Shown here: positions 1-8,643 of the stretch, piece by piece
Layout of the letters: each line of letters starts with the position of its first letter
Position numbering within the stretch: the stretch's first letter is position 1
DNA from: JAGSPQ01 sp038206395
Lineage (GTDB): Bacteria > Myxococcota > Myxococcia > Myxococcales > Myxococcaceae
Length of the DNA stretch: 64,000 nucleotides
Reading direction: 5' to 3'
Assembly (NCBI GenBank): GCA_038206395.1
Contig: JBBRAX010000002.1
Span: forward strand, 1 to 64,000
Position numbers and translations under genes: made by a program
The notes under the pieces: generated by a model
Told to the model about the DNA's origin: nothing
Database searches by the model: none
Seen by the model: only the letters and a program-made list of their open reading frames with translations

Positions 1-96
1 CGGTGCGACGGTGCGACGGTGCGACGGTGCGACGGTGCGACGGTGCGACGGTGCGACGGTGCGACGGTGCGACGGTGCGACGGTGCGACGGTGCGA
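1..96. repeat. 8-bp tandem repeat, 12 perfect copies
   Basis: The unit CGGTGCGA is repeated twelve times without a mismatch and runs off the left edge of the window, so the true array is longer. It then decays into CGGTGCGATGGTCC-like sequence. An 8-bp unit is not a multiple of three, so an open frame through it cycles through three phases and yields only an artificial RRCDGATV-like peptide. I read it as a non-coding microsatellite. Confidence 0.95.
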
Positions 97-308
97 TGGT
101 CCGCACCTCGTCCTTGCGTCACCTTGAGGCGGACGCTCGCCCGTTGGGAGGTGTCGGCGGGCGCCGATGCATCCGCGCTCTCCACTCCATCCGAAGGCCC
201 CCCGGGGCGGCGCGTCGGCGGGTGCAGCCGTCGCGACGGGAGCGTGAATGCCGAGGGGAGGCCCGGTAGTCCTCAAGTCGGAGCATGCCGACCTCCGGGA
301 GACCATTG

Positions 309-483
309 CCGCGGACCACCTACGAGAAATCGGCTCCTCCGCGGGTTCTCTCGCCAGTTCGTCGGGCATTGATGAGGGCGGCGAGTCGAGCCGGGCCGGT
401 GAAAAGGGGGCCTCTTTCGGCAATGCCCGTGGAAGCGGCGAGAGAACCCGCGGAGGAGCCGATTTCTCGCAGGTGTTCCGCGG
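309..483. repeat. 63-bp imperfect inverted repeat, 49-bp loop
   Basis: Bases 309-371 and 421-483 are reverse complements with six mismatches in 63 positions. The core CGAGAAATCGGCTCCTCCGC and its continuation into GGGTTCTCTCGCC is perfect. A transcript would fold into a very stable hairpin. Such size and symmetry fit a MITE-like or REP-like element or a structured RNA. No transposase-like frame or target duplication was recognised. Confidence 0.9.
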
Positions 484-826
484 CAAAGTTGTTCTGGCCC
501 GCTGCCACGCTGGACCTGGCGCCAACGAGCTGTCTCCTGCGAGCGCTCAAGTCAGGTGGGTTCCGGGACGGCGACGAAACGCCGGCCCCACGAATCACGA
601 CGCATCGAGGAGAGTGCTACTACTTGCCCTTCAGCCCGTGCCGGCGAAGAGAAGGGGGGCCTCTCGATTTCGATCCTCCGCGCGAGTGCCAGTGGTCCGG
701 ATCGATCCCCTCGAACTTCCTGCTGCTTCCTCAATTTGGCGTGCACCCAGGGAGCGGCCTTTGCACGGGGCATGTCAGGGAGGCCGAGTACATTTCCAAG
801 TCGACCAACTCACAGGAGGAGTACCG

Positions 827-859
827 ATGACGACGTCCTCGAACGCAGGGAGGGCCTGA
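827..859 (+). other. 10-codon frame behind a perfect Shine-Dalgarno
   Basis: An AGGAGGA sequence at about 814-820 precedes an ATG at 827 by six bases, near-ideal spacing, but the frame reads only MTTSSNAGRA before TGA. It could be a leader peptide, or the start of a gene truncated by rearrangement in this repeat-rich stretch. It could also be chance. There is no evidence of expression. Confidence 0.3.
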
Positions 860-989
860 ACGATCGGAGACTGAACGGTCCAATCCGCCGATTCCAGCGC
901 CGCTCAGCGAACCCGAGACGTGCGCGCTGAGACGACCGGTAAAACGGAAGGCGAGACGTGCGTGTCGAAGGGCGGGCGAGGCGTGCGAC

Positions 990-2366
990 CTACGCCGGCT
1001 TCCTTCCCACGATGATCGCGTTGGTATCGGGCCAGGGGACTTCGCGCCCACTGGCGTCATCGATCAACGTGACGCTGCCGGCGTACCGGTGTTCGGCGAT
1101 CCACGGGTTGACGTAGCCCGTGACGCTCACCGCTTCGAGCCCCGCCTTCTCGAGCGCCGCGGCGTACCCGGCCAGCGTGTGCGCTCCGTATTCCTCGTGC
1201 ACCTCGATGTGCCAGTTCTTCAGGTAGTCCTTCTTGCAGATGAACTCGTTGGCCAGGTGCGCCGACAGCCGCACTTCGTCCTCCGCGACGCGTTCATGCT
1301 TCGAGCCGGCGCCATGCTTGAACTCCTTCGCGAAGCGCTCGAACGTTTCACGCACCGCCGGCGATCGCAGCTTCATCCGCCACAACATCTGCCCTGGGCT
1401 CACGCCGTCGCGAATCAGCACGTGCCCGCCGGGCTTCAGCTCGACAGCCGCGTTCGCCAGCGCCTTGTCGAGCGCGGCCAGCGAGTAGTCGCTGTACGAA
1501 TAGATCTCGTGCGTGACGGAGGAAAAGACGACGGTCGTCGCGGATCCCGCGGGCACGTTCTGCTCGATGATGTTCCCGAACTGCAGCGCCACGTCCTGCG
1601 CCGCGTAGGTGTTCTCGTCGCTCATCCGCAGGAACTCGCGCGAGAGGTCGACACCGACAAACGACGACGCCGGAAACACCTTCGACAGCTCGACCAGCAG
1701 CTTCCCGGTGCCGCAGCCCTTGTCGACGATCATCCCCGGCTTCACCCACTTCAGCAGGTCATCGAGCTTCTGCTGCAGCGACGCGTCCATCTGCGTGCCG
1801 TAGGAAAGAAAGTCGCGCTGGTGCCCGAGCTCGCCGTCGTCGTTCACCAGCGTCTGCGAAAAGATGTGCTGCAGCGTCGTACGCACCTTCGCCTGCCCGT
1901 ACAGCGCGCGGGTCTCGGGCGAGGCCTCGTCTTCCCAGCTCGCGCCCGCGGCAATCTTCTGCACCAGCTCGTGCGGCGTCAGCCCCTTCACTGCCTGTGA
2001 GACCACCGTGAAGCCGGCGCTGCTGAAGAGCTGGTCGACGTCGCGGTTGGCTCCGTAGATCGATGTCCCTGCGGCGGTCGGCGCGCGCCCCGTCTGCTTC
2101 CCCACTTCCTTCACCACGTGATCGACCCAGTCTGTCGGCACGTCATCCACCTCGACGAGCTCGAACGGCTTCCCCGTGCGCTCGAGCGCCGGCCGCAGCA
2201 GGCCGAGGCGCGTCGCGACCTCGAGGGGATTGCGGCGGGTGCCTGCGTGGTTGGCGCTGGTGACCACGCAGATGATCTTCTCGACCGCTGCGTTCCGCAG
2301 CGACTGCAGCCACGCGTCCTGCGCCTTCGTCACCGCGTGGAACCGGCCGATCAGCAATGCATCCAT
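990..2366 (-). CDS. NMN-adenylyltransferase-like domain fused to SAM methyltransferase
   Basis: Predicted 458 aa with two domains. Residues about 1-165 look like a nucleotidyltransferase of the NadM/NMNAT fold: the start MDALLIGRF matches the GRFxPxHxGH loop, and TRRNPLEVATR resembles the later NPFxxxER segment. The catalytic HxGH is replaced by TKAQ, so activity is doubtful. From about residue 250 there is a class I methyltransferase with SAM-binding loop VDKGCGTGKL and acidic VGVDLS. I chose the ATG at 2366 over an upstream in-frame start (2555) because the fold begins there and an AGGA lies nine bases upstream. It is transcribed alone, divergently from the 2421 gene. Inference: binds or modifies a pyridine-nucleotide-like substrate; the methyl acceptor is unknown. 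Confidence 0.75.
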   Translation of the reverse strand: MDALLIGRFHAVTKAQDAWLQSLRNAAVEKIICVVTSANHAGTRRNPLEVATRLGLLRPALERTGKPFELVEVDDVPTDWVDHVVKEVGKQTGRAPTAAGTSIYGANRDVDQLFSSAGFTVVSQAVKGLTPHELVQKIAAGASWEDEASPETRALYGQAKVRTTLQHIFSQTLVNDDGELGHQRDFLSYGTQMDASLQQKLDDLLKWVKPGMIVDKGCGTGKLLVELSKVFPASSFVGVDLSREFLRMSDENTYAAQDVALQFGNIIEQNVPAGSATTVVFSSVTHEIYSYSDYSLAALDKALANAAVELKPGGHVLIRDGVSPGQMLWRMKLRSPAVRETFERFAKEFKHGAGSKHERVAEDEVRLSAHLANEFICKKDYLKNWHIEVHEEYGAHTLAGYAAALEKAGLEAVSVTGYVNPWIAEHRYAGSVTLIDDASGREVPWPDTNAIIVGRKPA

Positions 2367-2420
2367 TCTCGCAATCCTACGCGTTGACCCCCTGTAACCC
2401 TTAAGAGGAACATCCGTCGC

Positions 2421-2720
2421 GTGGGGATTCAGCGCATCTTGTTGGTCGACGACGATCGCGCGCTCGCCGGCGTCGTCTCTGCCGCGCTCACCGAAGAAGG
2501 CTACGCAGTCACCCTCGCCACCGCATTTCTCTACGAGAAGTCGCTGATTCGGCAAGACGAAGACCGGCTCACGCGCGTGGTCGACGAAGCGGCCACCACC
2601 GACCCGGCCAGCTGGCCCGCGCTCGCAAAGAAGGACCAGGCGTGGCTTCGGCGGATCGCGATCGACGGCACCATCGGCGTCAGAGATCGCCCGATGCCGG
2701 TGCTGCTGAAGAAGCCTTAG
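2421..2720 (+). CDS. Composite small protein with a truncated receiver domain
   Basis: GTG start, 99 aa. Residues 4-34 are the first beta-alpha unit of a response-regulator receiver (RILLVDDDRALAG, then GYAVTLAT). The sequence then switches to an unrelated tail (AFLYEKSLIRQDEDRLTR onwards). The phosphoacceptor Asp, the Thr/Ser and the Lys of a full receiver are all absent, so it cannot work as a normal response regulator. Its stop overlaps the 3' end of the convergent Nudix gene by four bases. It looks like two gene fragments joined by deletion. Whether it is expressed is unknown. Confidence 0.5.
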   Translation: MGIQRILLVDDDRALAGVVSAALTEEGYAVTLATAFLYEKSLIRQDEDRLTRVVDEAATTDPASWPALAKKDQAWLRRIAIDGTIGVRDRPMPVLLKKP

Positions 2721-3445
2721 CCGCGCTTGTAGCGGTAGACGGTGGCCGGCTTGCTGGTGGTGATGCGCTTGCCGGGCGCCTTCTCGATCAACCCGTCTTC
2801 GAGCATGCGATTGAACCGACGGCGGAAGTTGCCGGGGTCCTGCACCTTGTCGAGGACGATCGCGAAGACGGTGCGCAGCTCGGGAATCGTGAAGGTCAGC
2901 GGCACGAGATCGAACGCAAGGTTCGAGTAGTCGAGCTTGCCGCGAATGCGTTCGAGCGCGAGCTGAACGACGTCGCGGTGATCAAAAGCGAGGTCGGCCT
3001 TCTTCAGCCCGTCGACCACGAACCACTGCACGTCGGCCGCGTCGCCGCCCGCCCTCACAATCGGAGCGAGGTCCGGCCGCACCAGCGCGATGTACGCCAC
3101 CGAGATGACCCGCATGCGCGGATCGCGGCCCGACTTTCCGAACGTGTACAGCTGCTCGAGGAAGACGCGATCGGGTGACAGCCCCGTCTCTTCGTGAAGC
3201 TCGCGCTGCGCCGCCGCATCCAGGTCTTCGCCCTGCGCGTCGGCGGTCTCGCCCACCCGCACGAAGCCGCCCGGCAGCGCCCAGGCGTTCTTGAAGGGGT
3301 GCTCTTTGCGCTTCACCAGCAGCACGCGCAGCTGCGCATCGACGATGGTGAAGACGACCAGGTCGACCGCGACCGAGGGCCGCGGGTAGTCCTTCGGCTT
3401 GTAGTTGGCGAGAAACGCCTTCTCTTCGTCGCCGGCGCGCGCCAT
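2717..3445 (-). CDS. NrtR-like Nudix protein with C-terminal winged helix
   Basis: 242 aa. The N-terminal Nudix domain (about 20-150) keeps GGFVRVGE and the helix RELHEETGL, so the catalytic glutamates are present; seven extra residues lie between the Gly and the REL helix. The C-terminal part (about 165-240, FTIPELRTVF, then NFRRRFNRM, then a basic KPATVYRYKRG end) matches the winged-helix domain of NrtR regulators, which sense ADP-ribose and repress NAD-salvage genes. It starts three bases after the topA stop, so the two are probably co-transcribed. The regulator assignment is inferred from architecture. NAD-salvage genes with a palindromic promoter element lie at 11436-16414, a plausible target. 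A purely metabolic ADP-ribose hydrolase is the alternative. Confidence 0.8.
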   Translation of the reverse strand: MARAGDEEKAFLANYKPKDYPRPSVAVDLVVFTIVDAQLRVLLVKRKEHPFKNAWALPGGFVRVGETADAQGEDLDAAAQRELHEETGLSPDRVFLEQLYTFGKSGRDPRMRVISVAYIALVRPDLAPIVRAGGDAADVQWFVVDGLKKADLAFDHRDVVQLALERIRGKLDYSNLAFDLVPLTFTIPELRTVFAIVLDKVQDPGNFRRRFNRMLEDGLIEKAPGKRITTSKPATVYRYKRG

Positions 3446-3448
3446 CGG

Positions 3449-6157
3449 CTACTTCTTCTTCTTCTTCGCGGCGGGCTTCTTCTTCTTGTCCTTCGGCTTC
3501 TCGGCGGCCGGCACCTTCTTCTCTTTCGGCGCCTTCTCGGCCGGGGCCGCCTTCGCCTTTTGAGGCTTTGCCGCCTTGCCCTTCTTCACCTTCGGGGGCT
3601 TCTTCCCGCTGCCGCCCGAGGCGATGTACTCGCGGCGCAGTTCCAGCAGCTCGTACGCGCGGTCGGCAGTGAGGTCGGCGACTTCATCGCCGCGGCGCAG
3701 CGACGCGTTCGTCTCGCCGTCCGTCACGTAGAAGCCGAACCGGCCTTCCTTGAGGACGACCGGCTTTCCTGAGACGGGGTCGGGAGGGAAGGACGCCAGC
3801 GGTGGCTTCGCCTGGCCACGGCCGCGGAACTGCTTCGGCTCGCGCAGCACCACCATCGCCTCGTCGAGCGTGATGGTGAAGAGCCGCGCTTCCTGATCGA
3901 CGCCCATGTTGCGCGTCTCGGTGCCCCACTTCAGGTACGGCCCGTAGCGCCCGTTGGCGGCGATGACTTCCTTCTCTTCCACCGTGCCCAGCGTCCGCGG
4001 CAGGTCGAGCAGCTTCAGGGCGTCTTCGACCTTCAGCCCGTCGAGCTTCATGTCTTTGAACAGCGACGCGGTCTTCGGCTTGTCTTCCTGGGCAATCTTC
4101 CCCTTGCCCTTCACTTCCGGCATCTCGCCCAGCTGCACGTAGGCGCCGAAGCGGCCGTTCTTCGCGTAGACGCTCTTGCCCGACACCGGGTCGGTGCCGA
4201 TCGGAATGTCACCCTTCGGAGCCGACAGCAGCTCGATCGCGCGCTCGACCGTCATCTCGTCAGGCGCCAGGTTCTCGGGCACCGACACCGTGTCTTCGCC
4301 GCGCTTCAGGTACGGCCCATAGCGGCCCGGCTTCACGACGATGTCATTGCCGTCTTTGTCTTTGCCGATGGGAATCGAGTTCACCGCGGCGGCGTCGATG
4401 TCCGCGATGTTCTCGGTCACCTGCTGGTGCAGCCCGACCACGCCCTGCTTCGGCTGGCCCCAGTAGAACTCCTTCAGGTAGGGCACCTTCTTCTGCTGGC
4501 CGCCGGCGATCTCGTCGAGATCGTCTTCCATGCGCGCCGTAAAGGCGTAGTCGATCAGGCCGCCGAAGTGCTGCTCCATCACGTTGACGACGGCGAAGGC
4601 GACCCAGGCCGGAATCAGCGCCTGGCCCTTCTTCCAGACGTACTTCGCCTGCAGCGTCCCCATGATCGACGCGTAGGTAGAAGGACGGCCGATGCCGAGC
4701 TCTTCGAGCTTCTTCACCAGCGACGCTTCGGTGTAGCGCGCGGGCGGGGTGGTGGTGTGGCCCAGAGGAAGGATCGCGTCGACCGGCACCGTCTGGCCTT
4801 CGGCGAGTGCAGGCAGCGCGGCTTCCTTGTCCTCCTGCTCGGCGTCGCCTTCATCGGCGACCTCGACGTAGGCCTGCAGGTAACCCTTGAAGGTGATGGT
4901 GCGGCCCGAGGCAGAGAACACGGCGTTCTCGACGGCCAACTTGGCGGAAACCGACTCGCCGATCGCGTCGTTCATCTGGCAGGCGAGCGTCCGCTTCCAG
5001 ATCAAGTCGTAGAGCTTGAGCTCAGAGCCGTTGAGCTCACCTGCCAGCTGTTCGGTGGTGCGGAAGTGAACGGCGCCGGCGTCGTCGGCCTCACCCGCGG
5101 GGCGAATCGCTTCGTGCGCTTCCTGCGCGTTCTTCTGCTTCTTGGCGTACGTGCGGGGCTCGGCCGGAAGAAACGACTCACCGAACAGCGCCTTCACCTG
5201 CTCGCGCGCGGCGTTCACCGCGGTCTCGGACAAGTTCACCGAGTCGGTGCGCATGTACGTGATGAAGCCCTTTTCGTAGAGGCCCTGGGCGATGCGCATC
5301 ACCTGCTGCGCGCTCATGTTCAGCTTCCGTCCGCCTTCCTGCTGCAAGGTCGACGTCATGAAGGGCGGCTTCGGCGACGACCGCGACGGCCGCTTCTCGA
5401 CGCTGCGAACCGTGAAGGCTTTGCCGGCCAGACGTTCGGCCAAGGCCTTTGCCCTCGCCTCGTCGAGCACCACGACATCGCGCGTCGGCTTGCCGAGCTG
5501 ATCGAAGTCCTTGCCGGCCGCGACGCGCTTCCCGTCGAGCTCGAACAGCGCCGAGATGAACGCCGGATCCGTCGAGTGCTTCGCGTCGAGGTCCCAGTAG
5601 GACGTCGAACGGAAGGCCATGCGCTCGCGCTCGCGTTCGACAATCAACCGCAGCGACGGCGACTGCACGCGGCCCGCAGACAGCCCGCCCTTCACCTTCC
5701 GCCACAACACCGGCGAGACCTCGTAGCCAAAGAGGCGATCGAGGGTGCGCCGGGCTTCCTGCGCGTCGACGCGCTTCAAGTCGATGTCGCGGCCTTCCTC
5801 GAGCGCATGCTTGATCGCGGTCTTGGTGATCTCGTGGAACACCATGCGCTTCACGGGCACCTTCGGCTTCAGCTGCTCGTTCAGATGGTAGGCGATCGCC
5901 TCACCCTCTCTGTCTTCGTCGGTGGCGAGGTACAGGTGGCTCGCCTTCTTCAGCGCTTCCTTGAGATCGCGGATGACGTCTTTCTTCGTCACCTCGTACG
6001 TCAGCTCGAAGTCGTTCTCGGTGTCGACGCACAACCCAGAAGAAGGAAGGTCGACGACGTGGCCGATGCTGGCCATCACCGTGAAGTCGGAACCCAGGAA
6101 CTGGCCGATGGTTTTCGCCTTAGCGGGCGATTCGACAATCACGAGCGACTTGGCCAT
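3449..6157 (-). CDS. topA: DNA topoisomerase I
   Basis: 902 aa, type IA topoisomerase that relaxes negative supercoils. The N-terminal TOPRIM domain begins SLVIVESPAKAKTIG and has the acidic DEDREGE. The active-site Tyr lies in GFITYMRTDS. The Cys4 zinc fingers of E. coli TopA are replaced by a series of Topo_C repeats (GRYGPYLKRG, GRFGAYVQLG, GRYGPYLKWG, GRFGFYVTDG). The last 60 or so residues are Lys/Ala/Pro-rich and histone-like, common in actinobacterial and myxobacterial enzymes. I chose the ATG at 6157 (MAKSLVIVES); the upstream extension to 6262 has no family similarity. Followed after three bases by the Nudix gene. Confidence 0.97.
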   Translation of the reverse strand: MAKSLVIVESPAKAKTIGQFLGSDFTVMASIGHVVDLPSSGLCVDTENDFELTYEVTKKDVIRDLKEALKKASHLYLATDEDREGEAIAYHLNEQLKPKVPVKRMVFHEITKTAIKHALEEGRDIDLKRVDAQEARRTLDRLFGYEVSPVLWRKVKGGLSAGRVQSPSLRLIVERERERMAFRSTSYWDLDAKHSTDPAFISALFELDGKRVAAGKDFDQLGKPTRDVVVLDEARAKALAERLAGKAFTVRSVEKRPSRSSPKPPFMTSTLQQEGGRKLNMSAQQVMRIAQGLYEKGFITYMRTDSVNLSETAVNAAREQVKALFGESFLPAEPRTYAKKQKNAQEAHEAIRPAGEADDAGAVHFRTTEQLAGELNGSELKLYDLIWKRTLACQMNDAIGESVSAKLAVENAVFSASGRTITFKGYLQAYVEVADEGDAEQEDKEAALPALAEGQTVPVDAILPLGHTTTPPARYTEASLVKKLEELGIGRPSTYASIMGTLQAKYVWKKGQALIPAWVAFAVVNVMEQHFGGLIDYAFTARMEDDLDEIAGGQQKKVPYLKEFYWGQPKQGVVGLHQQVTENIADIDAAAVNSIPIGKDKDGNDIVVKPGRYGPYLKRGEDTVSVPENLAPDEMTVERAIELLSAPKGDIPIGTDPVSGKSVYAKNGRFGAYVQLGEMPEVKGKGKIAQEDKPKTASLFKDMKLDGLKVEDALKLLDLPRTLGTVEEKEVIAANGRYGPYLKWGTETRNMGVDQEARLFTITLDEAMVVLREPKQFRGRGQAKPPLASFPPDPVSGKPVVLKEGRFGFYVTDGETNASLRRGDEVADLTADRAYELLELRREYIASGGSGKKPPKVKKGKAAKPQKAKAAPAEKAPKEKKVPAAEKPKDKKKKPAAKKKKK

Positions 6158-6166
6158 GGGCGCGGG

Positions 6167-6196
6167 TCGATACGTGGAACGGCAGTCATCCGTCAA
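6167..6196 (-). promoter_or_regulatory. Possible sigma-70 promoter of topA
   Basis: On the minus strand TTGACG (6196-6191) is followed after 18 bases by TATCGA (6172-6167), ten bases before the topA ATG. The -35 box is good and the -10 box is weak (three of six), and the implied leader would be only a few bases. Shown as a candidate only. Confidence 0.3.
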
Positions 6197-6227
6197 GGAC
6201 GTGAATTTGCCGCGCCCGTTCGAAAAC

Positions 6228-7187
6228 TCATTTCCTCGTTTTGAATCCGTCGGTTGCGGCAATCAACGCGTCGACGTTTCCCGGCTCGTGCGCTGAATGG
6301 CCTGCGTCGGGAATCACCTTCAGTTCTGCTGCGGGCCACGCCTTCTTCAACGCCCACGCAGACTCCATCGGGCAGACGACGTCGTAGCGGCCCTGCACGA
6401 TCACGCATGGCAGGTGCGCGATCTTGTGAACGTTCTCGAGCAGGCCGCGGTCTTTGCCGAGCCAACCGTCGTTCATGAAGTAGTGGCACTCGATGCGCGC
6501 GAACGCGAGCGCGAATTGATCTTCGCCGGTGCGCTTGATCATGTCTTCGTTCTGAAAGAGGTAGCTGGTGCTGCCTTCCCAGATGCTCCACGCGCGCGCG
6601 GCCGAGAGGCGCACCTTCTCGTCCGAGCTGGTGAGGCGGCGGTGGTAGGCGCCCATCATGTCGCCGCGCTCCGCTTCAGGGATCTCGTTGAGGTAGGGCT
6701 CCCAGGCGTCGGGGAAAATCGCGTTGCAGCCGCCCTGGTAGAACCAATCGATCTCGCTGCGGCGCAGCAGGAAGATGCCGCGCAGCACGAGCTCGCTGCA
6801 GCGGTCGGGGTGCTCTTCCGCGTACGCGAGCGCGAGCGTGCTACCCCACGAGCCGCCGAAGACCTGCCACTTCTCGATGCCCAGGTGCGTGCGCAGCGAC
6901 TCGATGTCGGCGACGAGATCCCACGTCGTGTTGTTCTCGAGCGATGCAAAAGGCGTCGACTTGCCGCAGCCGCGCTGATCGAAGAGGACGATGCGATACG
7001 CCGCTGGGTCGAAGAAGCGGCGCTGCTTGGGCTCGCTGCCACCGCCCGGGCCACCGTGCAGAAAGACGACGGGCTTGCCCTTCGGGTTGCCGGACTCTTC
7101 GAAGTAGAGGTCGTGGCCGCAGCTGACGGGAAGGCGGCCGGTGCGGTACGGCTCGAGGGGCGGGTAGTAGGTGCGGCGCTCGGTCAT
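6228..7187 (-). CDS. pip: Proline iminopeptidase
   Basis: 319 aa, alpha/beta hydrolase of peptidase family S33, releasing N-terminal proline from peptides in the cytoplasm. The oxyanion segment HGGPGGG, the conserved DQRGCGKS, the nucleophile elbow GGSWGSTLAL (catalytic Ser) and the C-terminal catalytic His in DAGHSAHEPG are all present, and the length is typical. I chose the ATG at 7187 (MTERRTYYPPLEPY), the family start; the longer frame runs into the next gene. It lies 17 bases downstream of the LRR gene on the same strand and may share its transcript. Confidence 0.95.
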   Translation of the reverse strand: MTERRTYYPPLEPYRTGRLPVSCGHDLYFEESGNPKGKPVVFLHGGPGGGSEPKQRRFFDPAAYRIVLFDQRGCGKSTPFASLENNTTWDLVADIESLRTHLGIEKWQVFGGSWGSTLALAYAEEHPDRCSELVLRGIFLLRRSEIDWFYQGGCNAIFPDAWEPYLNEIPEAERGDMMGAYHRRLTSSDEKVRLSAARAWSIWEGSTSYLFQNEDMIKRTGEDQFALAFARIECHYFMNDGWLGKDRGLLENVHKIAHLPCVIVQGRYDVVCPMESAWALKKAWPAAELKVIPDAGHSAHEPGNVDALIAATDGFKTRK

Positions 7188-7204
7188 GCGGGAAGCTTTT
7201 ATCC

Positions 7205-8617
7205 TCACCACGCGCCGAAGCGGTGACGCACCTTCTCGACCAGCAGCCCGCCGATGCGGTTTCCATCGAGCCGCAGCGCGGTGAGCCCCTTCAGCTTCGG
7301 CGAGTCGAGGAGCACCTGCACCCCCGCGGGCCCGAGGTGATCGCGCTGCAGTGAAAGCCGCTTCAAGGCGCCGAGGCGATCGTGCGCCGCCAGCACGCGC
7401 GCGCCGGCGTCGCCGATGAGGTTCGCGTCGAGGTCGAGCTCTTCCCACGCCCCTGCGCCCGGAGCGAAAGCCAGCGCCTCCACCCCCACCTCTCGCAGCT
7501 GGTTTCCGGCGAATGAGACGCGGCGCAGCCGGCGAAACCATTTCTCGGCGCAGAGGTTCTCGACCCCAACGGCGCTCAACGAGTCGGCGCTGAGCTGCAG
7601 CGACTGCAAAGACGGAAGCGCGCCGGCCTGGGCGAGGAGGATGGCTCCGAGATCGTCGACGTGCTGGCCTTCCAGCGACAGCGCCTCGAGGTGCCCGAGG
7701 TTCCGCGACGCCAGCAGCGCGGCCAGGCCTTCGAGCCCGATGCCATGCGTGGCAGAGCCCGTCGAGTTGAGCAGCCGCAGCCCGGTCAACCGCTTCAGCG
7801 CCGATGACGCGGCCAGCTGCACGGCTCCCTTCTCTGCGGCGTTGACGATGCGCGCGGTGCGCACGGGCTCACGCGAGAACAACCGTTCGCCGTCTTCGAC
7901 AAAAGCGTTCGCCGACAATGTGAGGTCGTCGATGAAGCCGCGGCGAAACTTCGCGCTCGTCACGCCGGGTGCCGCTGCCGTTCGCCACGCCTCTTCATGC
8001 ACCTGCAGCAGCGCCCACTCGCGCTCGGTGAGCGCTTGCTGTTCTGCAGCTTCGGCTGGCAGCCGCGCCCGCGCGCACTGCACCGCGATGAACTCGCCGC
8101 GCGGGTCGCCCTGTTCGGTGAGCCAGTCGGAATAGACCAGGCGCGGCGCGTCCTCATCGGGGCGGGCGAGCACAGCCTCGAGCAGCGCGGCGCCGTTGGT
8201 GGTTGCGCGCGGCGGCCGTTCGGAGTCGACGTGGAGGGTGAGCCTGTCGGCCCGCTCGCGCCCGCCCCAGGCGGCGCACCGGGACGCGTTCTGCGCCGGC
8301 ACCCGCTCGACCCACGGCCGCAGCTCGGGCCAGCCCTTGCCGGGGTCGGGGTCCAGCGCGCGGACCCCGGCGAGCCCGATGGTGATCCCTACCGGGCCGT
8401 GAGCTGCCAGACAGACCGTGGTGCTCGACCGGGCGTCGATGTGATCCCCGGCGTGCTTCCAGGCAAAGCCGAGCTTCGAACCCAGCGCCTCGCGAGCGAC
8501 CTCGAGCGCCGCGTCGAGATCCAGCGTTCGCACCCGCCGCCCGGCGTTGGCCTGCGACACCAGGGTTCTCAGCCGCGCGAGCTGCTCGTAGTTGGGGTTG
8601 AGCGGCACCGGGAACAT
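7205..8617 (-). CDS. TIGR02996-type leucine-rich-repeat protein
   Basis: 470 aa. Around residues 145-180 is the repeat-companion motif (ARPDEDAPRLVYSDWLTEQG, then DPRGEFIAVQ) that defines TIGR02996, a family enlarged in myxobacteria and usually placed before leucine-rich repeats. The C-terminal half has LRR units of the ribonuclease-inhibitor style (ALSLEGQHVDDLGA, LDLDANLIGDAGARVLA, LSLQRDHLGPAGVQVL). The N-terminal 140 residues were not recognised. No signal peptide, so probably cytoplasmic protein-protein binding; the partner is unknown. Divergent from the small gene at 8644 with only 26 bases between them. Confidence 0.8.
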   Translation of the reverse strand: MFPVPLNPNYEQLARLRTLVSQANAGRRVRTLDLDAALEVAREALGSKLGFAWKHAGDHIDARSSTTVCLAAHGPVGITIGLAGVRALDPDPGKGWPELRPWVERVPAQNASRCAAWGGRERADRLTLHVDSERPPRATTNGAALLEAVLARPDEDAPRLVYSDWLTEQGDPRGEFIAVQCARARLPAEAAEQQALTEREWALLQVHEEAWRTAAAPGVTSAKFRRGFIDDLTLSANAFVEDGERLFSREPVRTARIVNAAEKGAVQLAASSALKRLTGLRLLNSTGSATHGIGLEGLAALLASRNLGHLEALSLEGQHVDDLGAILLAQAGALPSLQSLQLSADSLSAVGVENLCAEKWFRRLRRVSFAGNQLREVGVEALAFAPGAGAWEELDLDANLIGDAGARVLAAHDRLGALKRLSLQRDHLGPAGVQVLLDSPKLKGLTALRLDGNRIGGLLVEKVRHRFGAW

Positions 8618-8643
8618 TTAGACGAGGTCGGTGTTCGAGGGCC

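Larger units (their letters stand above)
97..989. other. Gene-poor stretch, no convincing CDS
   Basis: Roughly 900 bases without a recognisable protein. Several open frames of 60-200 codons cross it on both strands, but they overlap each other, are rich in Arg, Ser and Pro as expected of random GC-rich frames, and contain no known motif. The stretch holds a long inverted repeat (309-483) and a strongly Shine-Dalgarno-preceded ten-residue frame (827-859). It may be a decayed gene or mobile-element scar, but nothing identifies the element. Confidence 0.6.

Noticed and set aside
3..372. Peptide repeats RRCDGATV from the left edge
   Set aside because: A product of reading the 8-bp microsatellite; no start signal or similarity.
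4427..6244. Long plus-strand open frame (605 codons) opposite topA
   Set aside because: It is the antisense shadow of a clear topoisomerase gene; its composition is His/Arg/Leu-rich and without motifs.
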